From positions 642,501 through 706,500 of the forward strand of contig CCMO02000002.1 in assembly GCA_000751295.2 (NCBI GenBank): DNA of 64,000 nt, given 5' to 3'. Position numbers and translations under genes: made by a program. Of the stretch, positions 29,649 to 39,590 are shown one piece after another. The notes beneath the pieces were generated by a model. That model saw only the letters and a list, made by a program, of their open reading frames with translations. It had not been told where the DNA came from and ran no database searches. Positions within the stretch are counted from its first letter, which is position 1. The number at the start of each line of letters is the position of its first letter. Origin of the DNA: a bacterium YEK0313. GTDB taxonomy: Bacteria > Pseudomonadota > Alphaproteobacteria > Rhizobiales > Phreatobacteraceae.

Positions 29649-30092
29649 ATGACCTCCCGCCCCGTGCCGCGCCCGCGCAGCGATTTCACCTGGTTCCACC
29701 CGATCCAGACCCGCTGGTCCGACAACGACCAGTACGGTCACGTCAACAATGTCGTCTTCTATGCCTATTTCGACACGGCGGTGAACGCCTTCCTGATCGG
29801 CGAGGCCGGCCTCGCGCCGGTCGGCGGCGCCTGGCAGGGGCTGGTGGTCGACACGCGCTGCTCCTATTTCGCCCCGGCCCGCTATCCGGAGGCGCTCGAG
29901 GCCGGCATAAGCTTTGCCGACCGCGGCCGGACCAGCCAGACCTACGAGATCGGCATCTTCCGCGCGGGCGAGCCGATGACCCTCGCCCACGGCCGCTTCG
30001 TCCACGTCTATGTCGACACCGCGACGGGCCGGCCGGCGCCGCTTCCCGACAGTCTCATCGCGGCGATGGCGCGCGCCGAGAGGGACCGCTGA
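29649..30092 (+). CDS. acyl-CoA thioesterase, hotdog fold (4HBT type)
   Basis: A 147-residue hotdog-fold protein of the 4-hydroxybenzoyl-CoA thioesterase/YbgC type that cleaves acyl-CoA thioesters. The diagnostic N-terminal block TRWSDNDQYGHVNNVVFYAY includes the catalytic aspartate (SDNDQYGH). The rest follows the family with TRCSYFAPARYPEALEAG and QTYEIGIFRAG. The substrate is not indicated by neighbours. The start at 29649 is the natural one. Confidence 0.88.
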   Translation: MTSRPVPRPRSDFTWFHPIQTRWSDNDQYGHVNNVVFYAYFDTAVNAFLIGEAGLAPVGGAWQGLVVDTRCSYFAPARYPEALEAGISFADRGRTSQTYEIGIFRAGEPMTLAHGRFVHVYVDTATGRPAPLPDSLIAAMARAERDR

Positions 30093-30371
30093 CGAACCGG
30101 CGGCCAGGCCAAGCAGAACCGCCAGTCATGCGCCCGCGGCTCCAGGTCTTGCCGCCGCGCTTCAGCCGCAGGCCCTAACAGATCGTAACCGGGAACGCTG
30201 CCGAACCGGTCCGATCGACCAGCCAATTGCGACCTTTCCGCCACGGCAGCCACCAAATCGAGCGTGTCCGGCATGGTCGAGGCTTGCGCCGCCATGCCTT
30301 ATTTGCGCTAAGGATCACACTTATCGTTGTGGTTACCGATCTGCTTCATGACTCAATTCTTGGCTGGACGC

Positions 30372-31877
30372 ATGCTCTCAAGGTTTGTTCCCGCGGCGCT
30401 TTTCGGCGCCACGACCGCGCTTGCCTGGAGCGCCGCCTGGGCCGAGACGCAGCCGGCCAATCCGCCCGCCGCGGCGGTGCAGAGCGCGCCGGCCCCGGCG
30501 GTGACGGCCGCGGCCCCCGCTGCCGCGGCCCCCGCGGCTGCGCCCGCGCAGCCTGCCGCCGAAGCGCCCGGCGCCCAGCCCGCCACCGCCGCCGCGCCCA
30601 CGCCGCCCCGGCCGCGCCGTCCCGCGCCGCCGCCGCCGCGCGTCACCGCCATTTCCAGCGACCCGCAGCCGACCTACGGCCCGCAGACCGTCGCCATGAC
30701 GCAGGCCGCGCTCGCGCGCTATCGCCAGATCGCGCAGGCCGGCGGCTGGGGCACGCTGCCCACCGCGACGCGCCTGTCCAAGGGCCAGCAGGGCCCGCAG
30801 GTGCTGGCGCTGAAGCAGCGGCTCGCCGCCGAGGGCGACCTCAGTCCGGCGCTGGCCCGCGGCCCGGCCTTCGACGAAGCGACCGCGGAAGCGGTGCGCC
30901 GCTTCCAGCGCCGCGTCGGCCTCGTCGCCTCCGGCGTCGTCGCGGCCGCCACCATCCGCCAGCTGAACGTGCCGGTCGGCATCCGCATCGCGGCGCTCGA
31001 GAAATCGCTGGAGCGCCTCTCCGACAGCCGGTTCCAGTTCGGCCCGCGCTATGTGATCGTCAACATTCCCGCCGCCGCCGCGGAATCGATCGAGAACGGC
31101 GTCGTGCGGCGCCGCCATGTCGTCATCGTCGGCAAGCCGGAACATGCCTCGCCCATGGTCGAGACGCGGCTGACCGTGGTCAACTTCAACCCGACCTGGA
31201 CCATCCCGACCTCGATCATCCGGCGCGACATCATTCCGAAAATGCGCCGCAACCCGGCGACGCTCGCCTCGATGCGCGTGCGCATGTTCGACCGCAGCGG
31301 CAGCGAGGTCGACCCGCGCAGCATCGACTGGTCGACCGAGCGGGCTGTGAACTACACGCTGCGCCAGGATTCCGGCGTCGGCAATTCGCTCGGCCGGGTG
31401 CGCATCGACATGCCGAACCGCGAGGCGGTCTATATGCACGACACGCCGAGCCGCCGGCTGTTCACCGCCGACGCGCGCTATTTCTCCTCGGGCTGCGTCA
31501 GGGTCGCCGACGTCAACGAATTCGTCACCTGGCTGCTCGCCCCGCAGGGCTACGACCGCGCCCGCGTCGATGCCGAGATGACCCAGACCCAGCGCAAGGA
31601 CGTGCGCCTGACCCAGGCCGTGCCGGTCGCCTGGGTCTATCTCACCGGCTGGGCCGCCCCCGATGGCACGGTGCAGTTCCGCGACGACATCTACGGCTAT
31701 GACGCGCCCGGCGCGGCGACGCCGCGCGTGGTGCGCGCGCCGGACCGGCCACCGCCGGAGCCGGTGCCGGTCGCGCCGCAGGTGCAGCAGCCGCAGCAGC
31801 GCGACTTCTTCGGCGGAATGTTCGGTGCACCCCAGCCCGCCCCGCCGCGCACGCCCTCGGCCGAACTGCGCTACTGA
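30372..31877 (+). CDS. L,D-transpeptidase (YcbB-like) with peptidoglycan-binding domain
   Basis: A secreted 501-residue L,D-transpeptidase that cross-links peptidoglycan or attaches proteins to it. A signal peptide (to about residue 24, ending SAAWAE) is followed by about 90 residues of Ala/Pro-rich linker. A PG_binding_1 domain comes next (KGQQGPQVLALKQRLAAEG, AVRRFQRRVGL). The catalytic YkuD domain has His356 (MHDTP) and Cys375 (SSGCVRV). The C-terminal tail after residue about 455 is Pro/Gln-rich. Its start could also be 30348, 24 bases upstream. It is followed closely by an unknown gene. Confidence 0.9.
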   Translation: MLSRFVPAALFGATTALAWSAAWAETQPANPPAAAVQSAPAPAVTAAAPAAAAPAAAPAQPAAEAPGAQPATAAAPTPPRPRRPAPPPPRVTAISSDPQPTYGPQTVAMTQAALARYRQIAQAGGWGTLPTATRLSKGQQGPQVLALKQRLAAEGDLSPALARGPAFDEATAEAVRRFQRRVGLVASGVVAAATIRQLNVPVGIRIAALEKSLERLSDSRFQFGPRYVIVNIPAAAAESIENGVVRRRHVVIVGKPEHASPMVETRLTVVNFNPTWTIPTSIIRRDIIPKMRRNPATLASMRVRMFDRSGSEVDPRSIDWSTERAVNYTLRQDSGVGNSLGRVRIDMPNREAVYMHDTPSRRLFTADARYFSSGCVRVADVNEFVTWLLAPQGYDRARVDAEMTQTQRKDVRLTQAVPVAWVYLTGWAAPDGTVQFRDDIYGYDAPGAATPRVVRAPDRPPPEPVPVAPQVQQPQQRDFFGGMFGAPQPAPPRTPSAELRY

Positions 31878-31887
31878 GCCCGCCGCC

Positions 31888-32499
31888 ATGCCGTTCCAGA
31901 ACCGTGTCGATCCCTTCGGTGTGATCCGCGCGGTTCCCGAGCGCGGCCTCGTCTACGGCAACCGCGGCGGCCGCATCCATCGCGACGACCGCACCCTGCA
32001 GCGGCGGCCCTGGGCCTCGCGCCAGTGGATATGCTGCGTGCTGTCGTTCAAGAACCGGCACCATGAGGTGATGGGCCCCGGCTATACGGGGCTGTTCTTC
32101 CTCGATGAGCCGACGGCCTTCGCGGCAGGCCACCGGCCCTGTTTCGAATGCCGGCGCGCCGACGCCAATCGTTTCGCCGCGGCCTGGGCGCGGGCGCAGG
32201 GGCTGGCGGCGTCGCCGCGCGCGCCGGCAATGGATCTCGTCCTGCAGGCCGAGCGCGTCGACGGGCGGGCCAAGCGCCGGCACGCGGCCCGCTGCGAGAG
32301 CCTGCCCGACGGCGCCATGGTGGCGCTCGACGGCGCGGCCTTTGCCGTGCGCGGCGACGACCTCCTGCCCTGGTCCTTGGCCGGCTACGGCGCGCCACGC
32401 CGCCGCCCGGCCGGCCCGGTCAGCCTGCTGACCCCACCGGCGATCGCCGCCGTTCTCGGTGCGGGTTATGTGCCCGCCTGGCATCCGAGCGCGGCCTGA
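31888..32499 (+). CDS. hypothetical protein with Ada-like cysteine motif
   Basis: A 203-residue soluble protein. The middle reads TAFAAGHRPCFECRRADA, close in shape to the second zinc-ligand pair of the Ada DNA-repair domain (GYRPCKRCRP), and earlier cysteines stand in QWICCVLSFK. This could be a zinc site, but the rest of the Ada fold is not evident, so no function is given. A second half shows DGAMVALDGAAFAVRGDDLLPWS. It starts ten bases after the L,D-transpeptidase stop and may be read with it. A GC-rich arrangement of alternative frames makes the start uncertain, but ATG 31888 begins the conserved-looking part. Confidence 0.65.
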   Translation: MPFQNRVDPFGVIRAVPERGLVYGNRGGRIHRDDRTLQRRPWASRQWICCVLSFKNRHHEVMGPGYTGLFFLDEPTAFAAGHRPCFECRRADANRFAAAWARAQGLAASPRAPAMDLVLQAERVDGRAKRRHAARCESLPDGAMVALDGAAFAVRGDDLLPWSLAGYGAPRRRPAGPVSLLTPPAIAAVLGAGYVPAWHPSAA

Positions 32500-32506
32500 T
32501 CGTTGC

Positions 32507-32520
32507 ATCGATGCATCGAT
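32507..32520. repeat. 14-bp perfect palindrome in TGCATCGA repeats
   Basis: ATCGATGCATCGAT is a perfect palindrome inside a run of related TGCATCG words (32504-32527), lying in the 144-base gap between two convergent genes. It has no T-run. It may be a protein site, or simply a chance repeat. Confidence 0.4.
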
Positions 32521-32643
32521 TGCATCGCGGGCGGCCGTGGACCGGGGCTCGCCCCAAGGAGCGGGCACCTTGTATTGGAAAAATCTGCCAGACTGAGGCC
32601 GTCCCTCGTTGAAGGGGATGCCGGATCCGAGCCGGCCGCCCGT

Positions 32644-34317
<1,674 letters not shown>

Positions 34318-34439
34318 GGGCTGTCTGCACTGGTTTGGCGAGGCGAGATGGCGTTTGCTTGGTCTCTCACCTAGGACAAGCCGGTGGGCAAGTCCATGAT
34401 GTCAGGCATGCCACAAACCGAAGGGGCGATGAGACCGAC

Positions 34440-35348
34440 ATGACCGATGGCAGGCTGATCGGCGTCGACTGGGGCACATCCTCGTTCCGCGCCGTGCTGA
34501 TGGACGGCGCCGGCGCGATCCTCGCGCGTGTCGAACGCCCGGCAGGGCTCCTGTCGGTCAGGGACGGCGCTTTCGAGCCGGCCCTGGCCGAGGCCATCGG
34601 CGCCTGGGAGAGCTGCGGACGGTGCCCGATCATCGCGTCCGGCATGGTGACGAGCCGCACGGGCTGGGTCGAGACCGCCTATCTCGGCTGCCCGGCCGGA
34701 CCGGACGAACTCGCCGGCGCCCTGAAGCGGATCGAGACGCCGGCCGGGCGGCGGATCGCCTTCATCACCGGTCTTGCCTGCCGCAATGCCGCCGGCGAGC
34801 CGGACGTCATGCGCGGCGAAGAGACGCAGGTCGCCGGCCTCATGCCCGCCGGCGAGCGGCTCGTCGTGCTGCCGGGAACCCATTCGAAATGGGTCCACGT
34901 CGCGGACGGCCGGATCCTGCGCTTCCGCACCGCCATGACCGGCGACGTCTTCGCCGCTGTGAAGGACCATACCGTGCTGCGCCTGACGACGGCAGTCGCA
35001 CGCACCGCGCCGGAAGCCTTCGCGCAGGGGCTTGCGAGCGGCGCCCGCGATGCGGGGGCCGGGCTGCTCGGCAAGCTGTTCCGCCTGCGCGCCGGCAGCC
35101 TGATGGGCGATTTTCCGGCGGAGGAGACGGCGGAACGCCTGTCGGGCCTGCTGATCGGCACGGAGATCGCGGAGGCCCGCGCATTCGCGCCGGGTCTTGG
35201 CGGGCCGGTCGTGATCGTCGGGGGCGAAGAGCTCGCCGCACGCTATCAGGCGGCCTTCGACCGGCTCGGGATCGCTGCCGAAACGGCGCCGGCCGACGCC
35301 GCTTTCGCCGGCCAGTTCCGGATCGCCCGCAGCGCCGGCCTGATCTAA
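34440..35348 (+). CDS. dgoK: 2-dehydro-3-deoxygalactonokinase
   Basis: A 302-residue ASKHA-fold kinase that phosphorylates 2-dehydro-3-deoxygalactonate in the De Ley-Doudoroff pathway of galactose breakdown. Family features are the N-terminal phosphate loop IGVDWGTSSFRAVLMD, the block MRGEETQVAG and LPGTHSKWVHV, and a C-terminal GGEELAARYQAAFDRLG. The partner aldolase dgoA is not adjacent here. The end overlaps the end of arfB by four bases on the other strand. The start at 34440 removes a non-conserved N-terminal extension. Confidence 0.9.
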   Translation: MTDGRLIGVDWGTSSFRAVLMDGAGAILARVERPAGLLSVRDGAFEPALAEAIGAWESCGRCPIIASGMVTSRTGWVETAYLGCPAGPDELAGALKRIETPAGRRIAFITGLACRNAAGEPDVMRGEETQVAGLMPAGERLVVLPGTHSKWVHVADGRILRFRTAMTGDVFAAVKDHTVLRLTTAVARTAPEAFAQGLASGARDAGAGLLGKLFRLRAGSLMGDFPAEETAERLSGLLIGTEIAEARAFAPGLGGPVVIVGGEELAARYQAAFDRLGIAAETAPADAAFAGQFRIARSAGLI

Positions 35349-35773
35349 TCCGAGCCCGGCCGGGTGCTGCGCATCTTCTTCACGCCCGCGCGGCGCGACT
35401 TGCCTTCCAGGCGCCGTTCCTTCGAGGCGCGGGTCGGCCGAGTGGCAATCCGCCGCTTCGGCCGCACCGCCGCGCGCCTAACGAAGTCGACGAGCCTTGC
35501 GAGCGCATCCTCGCGGTTCATCTCCTGCGACCGGAACCGGTCGGCCTGGATCACCACGACGCCGTCCTTGGTCAGCCGCGAACCGAGGAGCGGAACGAGC
35601 CGCGCCTTGACGTCAGGCGGCAACGCCGAGCCGGCGAGGTTGAAGCGCAGCTCGCAGGCGGTCGCCACCTTGTTGACGTTCTGCCCGCCGGGCCCGGAGG
35701 CACGGACATAGGTCACCGAGATATCGTCGGGGTCGAGCACCAGCGCGCCGGTCACCGGGATCATCTCGGCCAT
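35345..35773 (-). CDS. arfB: alternative ribosome-rescue peptidyl-tRNA hydrolase ArfB
   Basis: A 142-residue release-factor-like hydrolase that frees ribosomes stalled on broken messages. The catalytic GGQ motif lies in VRASGPGGQNVNKVAT near residue 30, and the protein ends in a basic tail (TRASKERRLEGKSRRAG) that inserts into the mRNA channel. The length fits ArfB (YaeJ) rather than a full release factor, which has two more domains. It converges on dgoK. Confidence 0.93.
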   Translation of the reverse strand: MAEMIPVTGALVLDPDDISVTYVRASGPGGQNVNKVATACELRFNLAGSALPPDVKARLVPLLGSRLTKDGVVVIQADRFRSQEMNREDALARLVDFVRRAAVRPKRRIATRPTRASKERRLEGKSRRAGVKKMRSTRPGSD

Positions 35774-35807
35774 GCCGTGCTCCCCTTCAGGCCGGCGCGC
35801 CCGCCAG

Positions 35808-36755
35808 TCAGGCCGCCTTGGCGCGCGCGTCGTGGCGGGCGAGCCGCTCGAACAGGTAATCGACCTCGGCCCGCGCCTTGGCCGACAGGCCGGCGCCCGG
35901 CTCGCGCTGGGCGTCGGACGCGATCACACCGCGCTTCTTCAGCACATATTTGCGCACGGCGAGGCCGGCGCCTGGCTGCTGCTCGTAGCGCAGCAGCGGC
36001 AGATGGGCATCGAACAGGTCGTGCGCGGCGTCGCGCTTGCCGGCCTGCTGCAGCTTGACGACATCGACCAGCATGTCCGGGAAGGCATAGCCGGTCATGG
36101 CGCCGTCGGCACCGCGCTCGCATTCGAAGTCGAGGAACAGGCCGCCATTCCCGCAGAGGATCGAGACATGGCGCATCGAGCCGTCGGACTCGAAGCCGCG
36201 CAGCGTCGAGATCTTCTCAAGACCCGGCCAGTCCTCGTGCTTGAGCATGACGCAGGACGGCAGTTCCTGCACGATCGAGCGGATCACCTTGGGCGTCATC
36301 ACCACCGAGAAGGTCAGCGGGAAATCCTGGATGACGAAGGGCACGTCGTCGCCGATCGCGTCCACGGCCTGCTTGTAATAGGCGACGATCTGATCATCGG
36401 TCCGCAGCGTGTTGGGCGGCGCGATCATGACGCCGGCCGCACCGGCATCCATCACGGTGCGCGCCAGCGAGCGCATATTGGCAAAGCCCGGCGCCGACAC
36501 GCCGACGATGACCGGCATGGCGCTGCCGGCGCGCGCGATGATCTGCTTCGACAGCGCGACCGATTCCTCCTGGTCGAGCTTCGGCGCCTCACCCATGACG
36601 CCGAGAATGGTCAGGCCGTTGGCGCCGCAGGCGCGGTAGAAGTCGACCATGCTGTCCGTCGATTTCGTGTCGATACGGCCGTCGTCATGGAACGGGGTGG
36701 CGGCAATCACATAGACGCCGCTGGCCTTGGTGAGATCGATGCCGTTCGCCTGCAT
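35808..36755 (-). CDS. dihydrodipicolinate synthase family aldolase lacking the catalytic tyrosine
   Basis: A 315-residue (beta/alpha)8 aldolase of the DapA/NanA superfamily. The Schiff-base lysine is K172 (VMLKHED), and the N-terminal VIAATPF and LGVMGEAPKL blocks fit. Where DapA has the tyrosine of the YNxP motif, this protein reads IQDFP, with Gln143 in the tyrosine place, so it is unlikely to be a true dihydrodipicolinate synthase. It may act on a sugar-acid or other 2-oxo acid. The start at 36755 has GGGAGA seven bases upstream. No pathway partner is adjacent. Confidence 0.82.
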   Translation of the reverse strand: MQANGIDLTKASGVYVIAATPFHDDGRIDTKSTDSMVDFYRACGANGLTILGVMGEAPKLDQEESVALSKQIIARAGSAMPVIVGVSAPGFANMRSLARTVMDAGAAGVMIAPPNTLRTDDQIVAYYKQAVDAIGDDVPFVIQDFPLTFSVVMTPKVIRSIVQELPSCVMLKHEDWPGLEKISTLRGFESDGSMRHVSILCGNGGLFLDFECERGADGAMTGYAFPDMLVDVVKLQQAGKRDAAHDLFDAHLPLLRYEQQPGAGLAVRKYVLKKRGVIASDAQREPGAGLSAKARAEVDYLFERLARHDARAKAA

Positions 36756-36826
36756 GGTAGTGTCTCCCGCATGTCGGCAACGGCGATGCCACGAAACGCC
36801 AGGCGGGTCAAAGGCTCCCCCGGTCA

Positions 36827-38014
36827 TCAGGCCTGCCTGGGCCGCATGGGCGGGCGGCGGCCGAGGGTGAACGCGCGCAGGAGCCACTCGACCGGGCCAT
36901 AGGCGAAATGGCGCAGCCACCAGGCGCTGAGGACGAGCTGGATCGAGAAGATGCCGAGCGCGACGGCGAGCACCGTAGCCGGCGGCAGGCGTCCGATGAG
37001 GCCGAAGCCATAGCCGTAGAACAGGACGGCGGCGCTGAGCGACTGCAGGAGATAGTTCGACAGCGCCATGCGACCCGCCGGCGCGAGGAACCGCACGACG
37101 CACGCGCCGATGCGGGTCGCGAAGCCGAACAGCAGCAGGGCGACATAGGCGCCGGTCAGAAGGGGCGCGGTCAGGATGCCGAGGGCGAGACCGAACAGCT
37201 CCCACTTCGTTCCGGCAAGGAAGACGTCGGCATAGGCATAGATCGCCGCCGCGGGCAGGCCGATGACGCAGCCGTAGAGGACCAGGTGGCCGCCGAGCGA
37301 ACGGTAGCGCTCGACATGCCGGATCAGCTCGCGCCGGCCGGCCACGAGACCGAGACAGAACATGGCGAGGGCACACGGGGCCTGGATCAGTCCGAGCGCG
37401 ACCCAGACGGAGCCGAGCTGCCGCAGGTTCTCACCGACGACCGACGGCGCTCCGCCGCGATAGGCCTGTTCGGTCGCAAGCACGGCCTGGGCGACCACGG
37501 CACGGTTCTCGCCGTCGCCGAAGAGGGCGACGAGCACGCCGACCAGGGCCCACAGGAGCGCCGTGGCGACAACCAGCGTGCGGGCGAGCGCGAGGAGCTG
37601 GTCGTCGGTCCGCTTGCGCAGCAGGACGAGGACGAGACCGAGCACGGCATAGGTGGTGAGGATGTCACCGAAGAACAGCAGTACGGCATGAGCCACACCG
37701 ATCAGCCAGAGGCCGGCCTGGCGGCGCAGGATGCGCGGCAGGAAGGCTTCGCCCGCCCGCTCCGCCGACTGCATCTGCAAGGTGAAGCTGTAGCCGAACA
37801 GGAACGAAAACATCAGGTAGAACTTGGTCTCGAACAGCCAGGCGACGAGCCAGCGCACGCCTTGGTCGAGCGGGCCCGTGAAGGCGGGATCGGCCAGGCT
37901 CGTGCCGTAATAGGCCGAGGCGAAGGCCTTGGCATTGACCACCAGGATGCCGAGGAGCGCGAAGCCCCTCAGCGCGTCGACCTTGGCGATCCTGTCATCG
38001 GCGCGGTCGGTCAT
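36827..38014 (-). CDS. DUF418 domain membrane protein
   Basis: A 395-residue integral membrane protein of the YeiB/DUF418 kind, with about ten hydrophobic segments. The start (ALRGFALLGILVVN) and the FYLMFSFLFGYSF block are the usual marks, and the C-terminus (WWLRHFAYGPVEWLLRA) is the DUF418 end. The ATG at 38014 overlaps the stop of the TetR gene, so the two are co-translated and probably autoregulated together. The biochemical role of this family is unknown; some members resemble acyltransferases or transporters. Confidence 0.85.
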   Translation of the reverse strand: MTDRADDRIAKVDALRGFALLGILVVNAKAFASAYYGTSLADPAFTGPLDQGVRWLVAWLFETKFYLMFSFLFGYSFTLQMQSAERAGEAFLPRILRRQAGLWLIGVAHAVLLFFGDILTTYAVLGLVLVLLRKRTDDQLLALARTLVVATALLWALVGVLVALFGDGENRAVVAQAVLATEQAYRGGAPSVVGENLRQLGSVWVALGLIQAPCALAMFCLGLVAGRRELIRHVERYRSLGGHLVLYGCVIGLPAAAIYAYADVFLAGTKWELFGLALGILTAPLLTGAYVALLLFGFATRIGACVVRFLAPAGRMALSNYLLQSLSAAVLFYGYGFGLIGRLPPATVLAVALGIFSIQLVLSAWWLRHFAYGPVEWLLRAFTLGRRPPMRPRQA

Positions 38015-38619
38015 CGGTTCAGCCCCGGGGGTGCGAGGAAGCGGGTGACGATGAACCGCAGCATCGCCGCCTCGGCCTTCGGGCGGAATTCCGGATCGAC
38101 CGCGACGCGTCCGAAAACGCCGTCGACGAGCGCCGCGATCCAGCGCGCCGCAGCCGCCGGATCGATGCTCCGATCGACCTGACCGCGGGTCCCCGCCGCG
38201 GCGATCAGCGCGGTCAGCGCTTCGCGCAGCGCGGCGTCGCTGCGCGCCACCCGCTCGCCGATATCGGCATCGCGCATGGCCTCTGCGGCAATGTCGAGGG
38301 CAAGGCGGGCATAGGCCGGGTCGGCGGCAAGGGCGAGGACGATGTCCAGGAAGCCCAGGAGCTCGCCGAACAGGTCGTCGGCCTTCAGGGCATCGGCGAA
38401 ATGGGCTGCGGTGTCGTTGCGCTCGGCATCGACGATAGCCGCGATGATCGCCTGCTTGTTCGGAAAATAGTGGAACAGGTTGCCCGGGCTCATGCCCGCT
38501 TCGGCGCAGATTTCCGCGGTGCTGGTGCGGTGAAAGCCCTTGGCGCCGAAACAGGCGAGCGCGGCCTTCAGGATGTGCTGCCGCCGGGCCTCGTGTCTTT
38601 CGGGATCGATCCTGCGCAT
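38011..38619 (-). CDS. TetR/AcrR family transcriptional repressor
   Basis: A 202-residue repressor with an N-terminal TetR helix-turn-helix (AALACFGAKGFHRTSTAEICAEA cut to GFHRTSTAEICAEAG, then SPGNLFHYFPNKQAII). The C-terminal ligand-binding half is variable. A near-perfect 20-bp palindrome lies 24 bases upstream and is the likely operator for it and for the coupled DUF418 gene. The ligand is unknown. Confidence 0.9.
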   Translation of the reverse strand: MRRIDPERHEARRQHILKAALACFGAKGFHRTSTAEICAEAGMSPGNLFHYFPNKQAIIAAIVDAERNDTAAHFADALKADDLFGELLGFLDIVLALAADPAYARLALDIAAEAMRDADIGERVARSDAALREALTALIAAAGTRGQVDRSIDPAAAARWIAALVDGVFGRVAVDPEFRPKAEAAMLRFIVTRFLAPPGLNR

Positions 38620-38642
38620 TGCGGGCCTGGCTCACCGTTTTT

Positions 38643-38662
38643 TAGATAGACTAGTCAATCTA
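38643..38662. promoter_or_regulatory. likely TetR operator (20-bp palindrome)
   Basis: TAGATAGACT followed by AGTCAATCTA is a 20-base inverted repeat with one mismatched pair and the core GACTAGTC. It is in the AT-rich segment 24 bases before the TetR gene start and stands out from the GC-rich surroundings. Confidence 0.6.
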
Positions 38663-38808
38663 ATAATAAACCGCGACACGGGGATCAAGCCGTTCTCGCG
38701 CGCCGCCTCGCGGCCGCCCCTGCGGCCAAGCGCCTCACCGGTTGGCCCCGCACGCGTGGCGCGCTATTGGCCTTGCCACCGCCTGACGGCGTCGATCAGG
38801 ATCCGGGC

Positions 38809-39585
38809 ATGGCGTTCAGGGCGATCATCGACGATCTCAACACATCCATCGCGAACCTCCGCCTCGCCTGGCGGAAGCCCTGGGTGCGGGCGGCGAGCGT
38901 CGCGGCGGTGGCGGTCTATATTCTCTATGCCTGGGTGCTGTTCCCGACCCACACGGTGCGGGTGCGCATCGGCATGGACCTGACGATCAACGGCATGACG
39001 CGCTCGGCGTCCAATGTCGTCGCCTTTCGCCACCGCAGCGGGCCGTCGGTCCTCACCGACGGCCAGGCGACGATCCGCGGCGAAGCGGTCGTGCTCACCT
39101 TCGGCGCCCGCGGCGCGCTGGTCATGCTGCTCACGCCGCTGCGCCGGACCGCGCCGGATTTCCTGCTGCGCCAGGTTTTCGCCGCCATGGGCGGCGATGC
39201 CAATGGCTCGCTGGAGGCCGGCATCGCCCATGTCGCGGCGCAGACCCGGCGCTTCGAGTTCTCGAGCGCGGTAACCGAGGTCGACGGCCACGAGGAACAT
39301 CCCCTGCAGCCCGACGTGATCTTCCTCGCCGACCGCTTCGCCGGCCAGCCGGACGGGCACGGCGCGCCGATCGCGATGGACGTGCCCGTGCACCATCCCG
39401 ACGGGGTGCTCGGCACATCCGGCGCCAGCATCGTGCTCTGGACCGAAACCGTCTCCCGCTTCCGCCCCGTGACGCGTGGCGAGGTGACGGCCAAACTGCC
39501 CTTCTTCAACAGTTTCTGGGCGCGCAACCATGTCGCGCCACCCGCCCCGCCAGCGCTCAGGCCGGCGAATTTCCGGCTGGACTGA
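38809..39585 (+). CDS. membrane-anchored hypothetical protein
   Basis: A 258-residue protein of unknown function. One hydrophobic segment lies near residues 30-50 (VAAVAVYILYAWVLF), followed by a periplasmic-looking domain with many short strands (VRVRIGMDLTINGMTR and similar) and a polar C-terminus. I see no enzyme motif. The start at 38809 is chosen over 38767 since it fits the helix. It is on the opposite strand to the pgi gene, converging at the end. Confidence 0.6.
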   Translation: MAFRAIIDDLNTSIANLRLAWRKPWVRAASVAAVAVYILYAWVLFPTHTVRVRIGMDLTINGMTRSASNVVAFRHRSGPSVLTDGQATIRGEAVVLTFGARGALVMLLTPLRRTAPDFLLRQVFAAMGGDANGSLEAGIAHVAAQTRRFEFSSAVTEVDGHEEHPLQPDVIFLADRFAGQPDGHGAPIAMDVPVHHPDGVLGTSGASIVLWTETVSRFRPVTRGEVTAKLPFFNSFWARNHVAPPAPPALRPANFRLD

Positions 39586-39590
39586 GCCGG

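Noticed and set aside
32504..32527. A CRISPR-like array
   Set aside because: The repeats are about seven to eight bases and contiguous, with no spacers and no cas genes in the window.
35808..37376. A longer start for the DapA-like aldolase
   Set aside because: The extension is antisense-like Arg-rich sequence within the DUF418 gene; the ATG at 36755 has a clear ribosome-binding site.
36827..38635. A 602-codon frame appearing to fuse the TetR region to DUF418
   Set aside because: The TetR protein is read in another frame and its stop overlaps the DUF418 start by ATGA; the extra N-terminus is a shadow.
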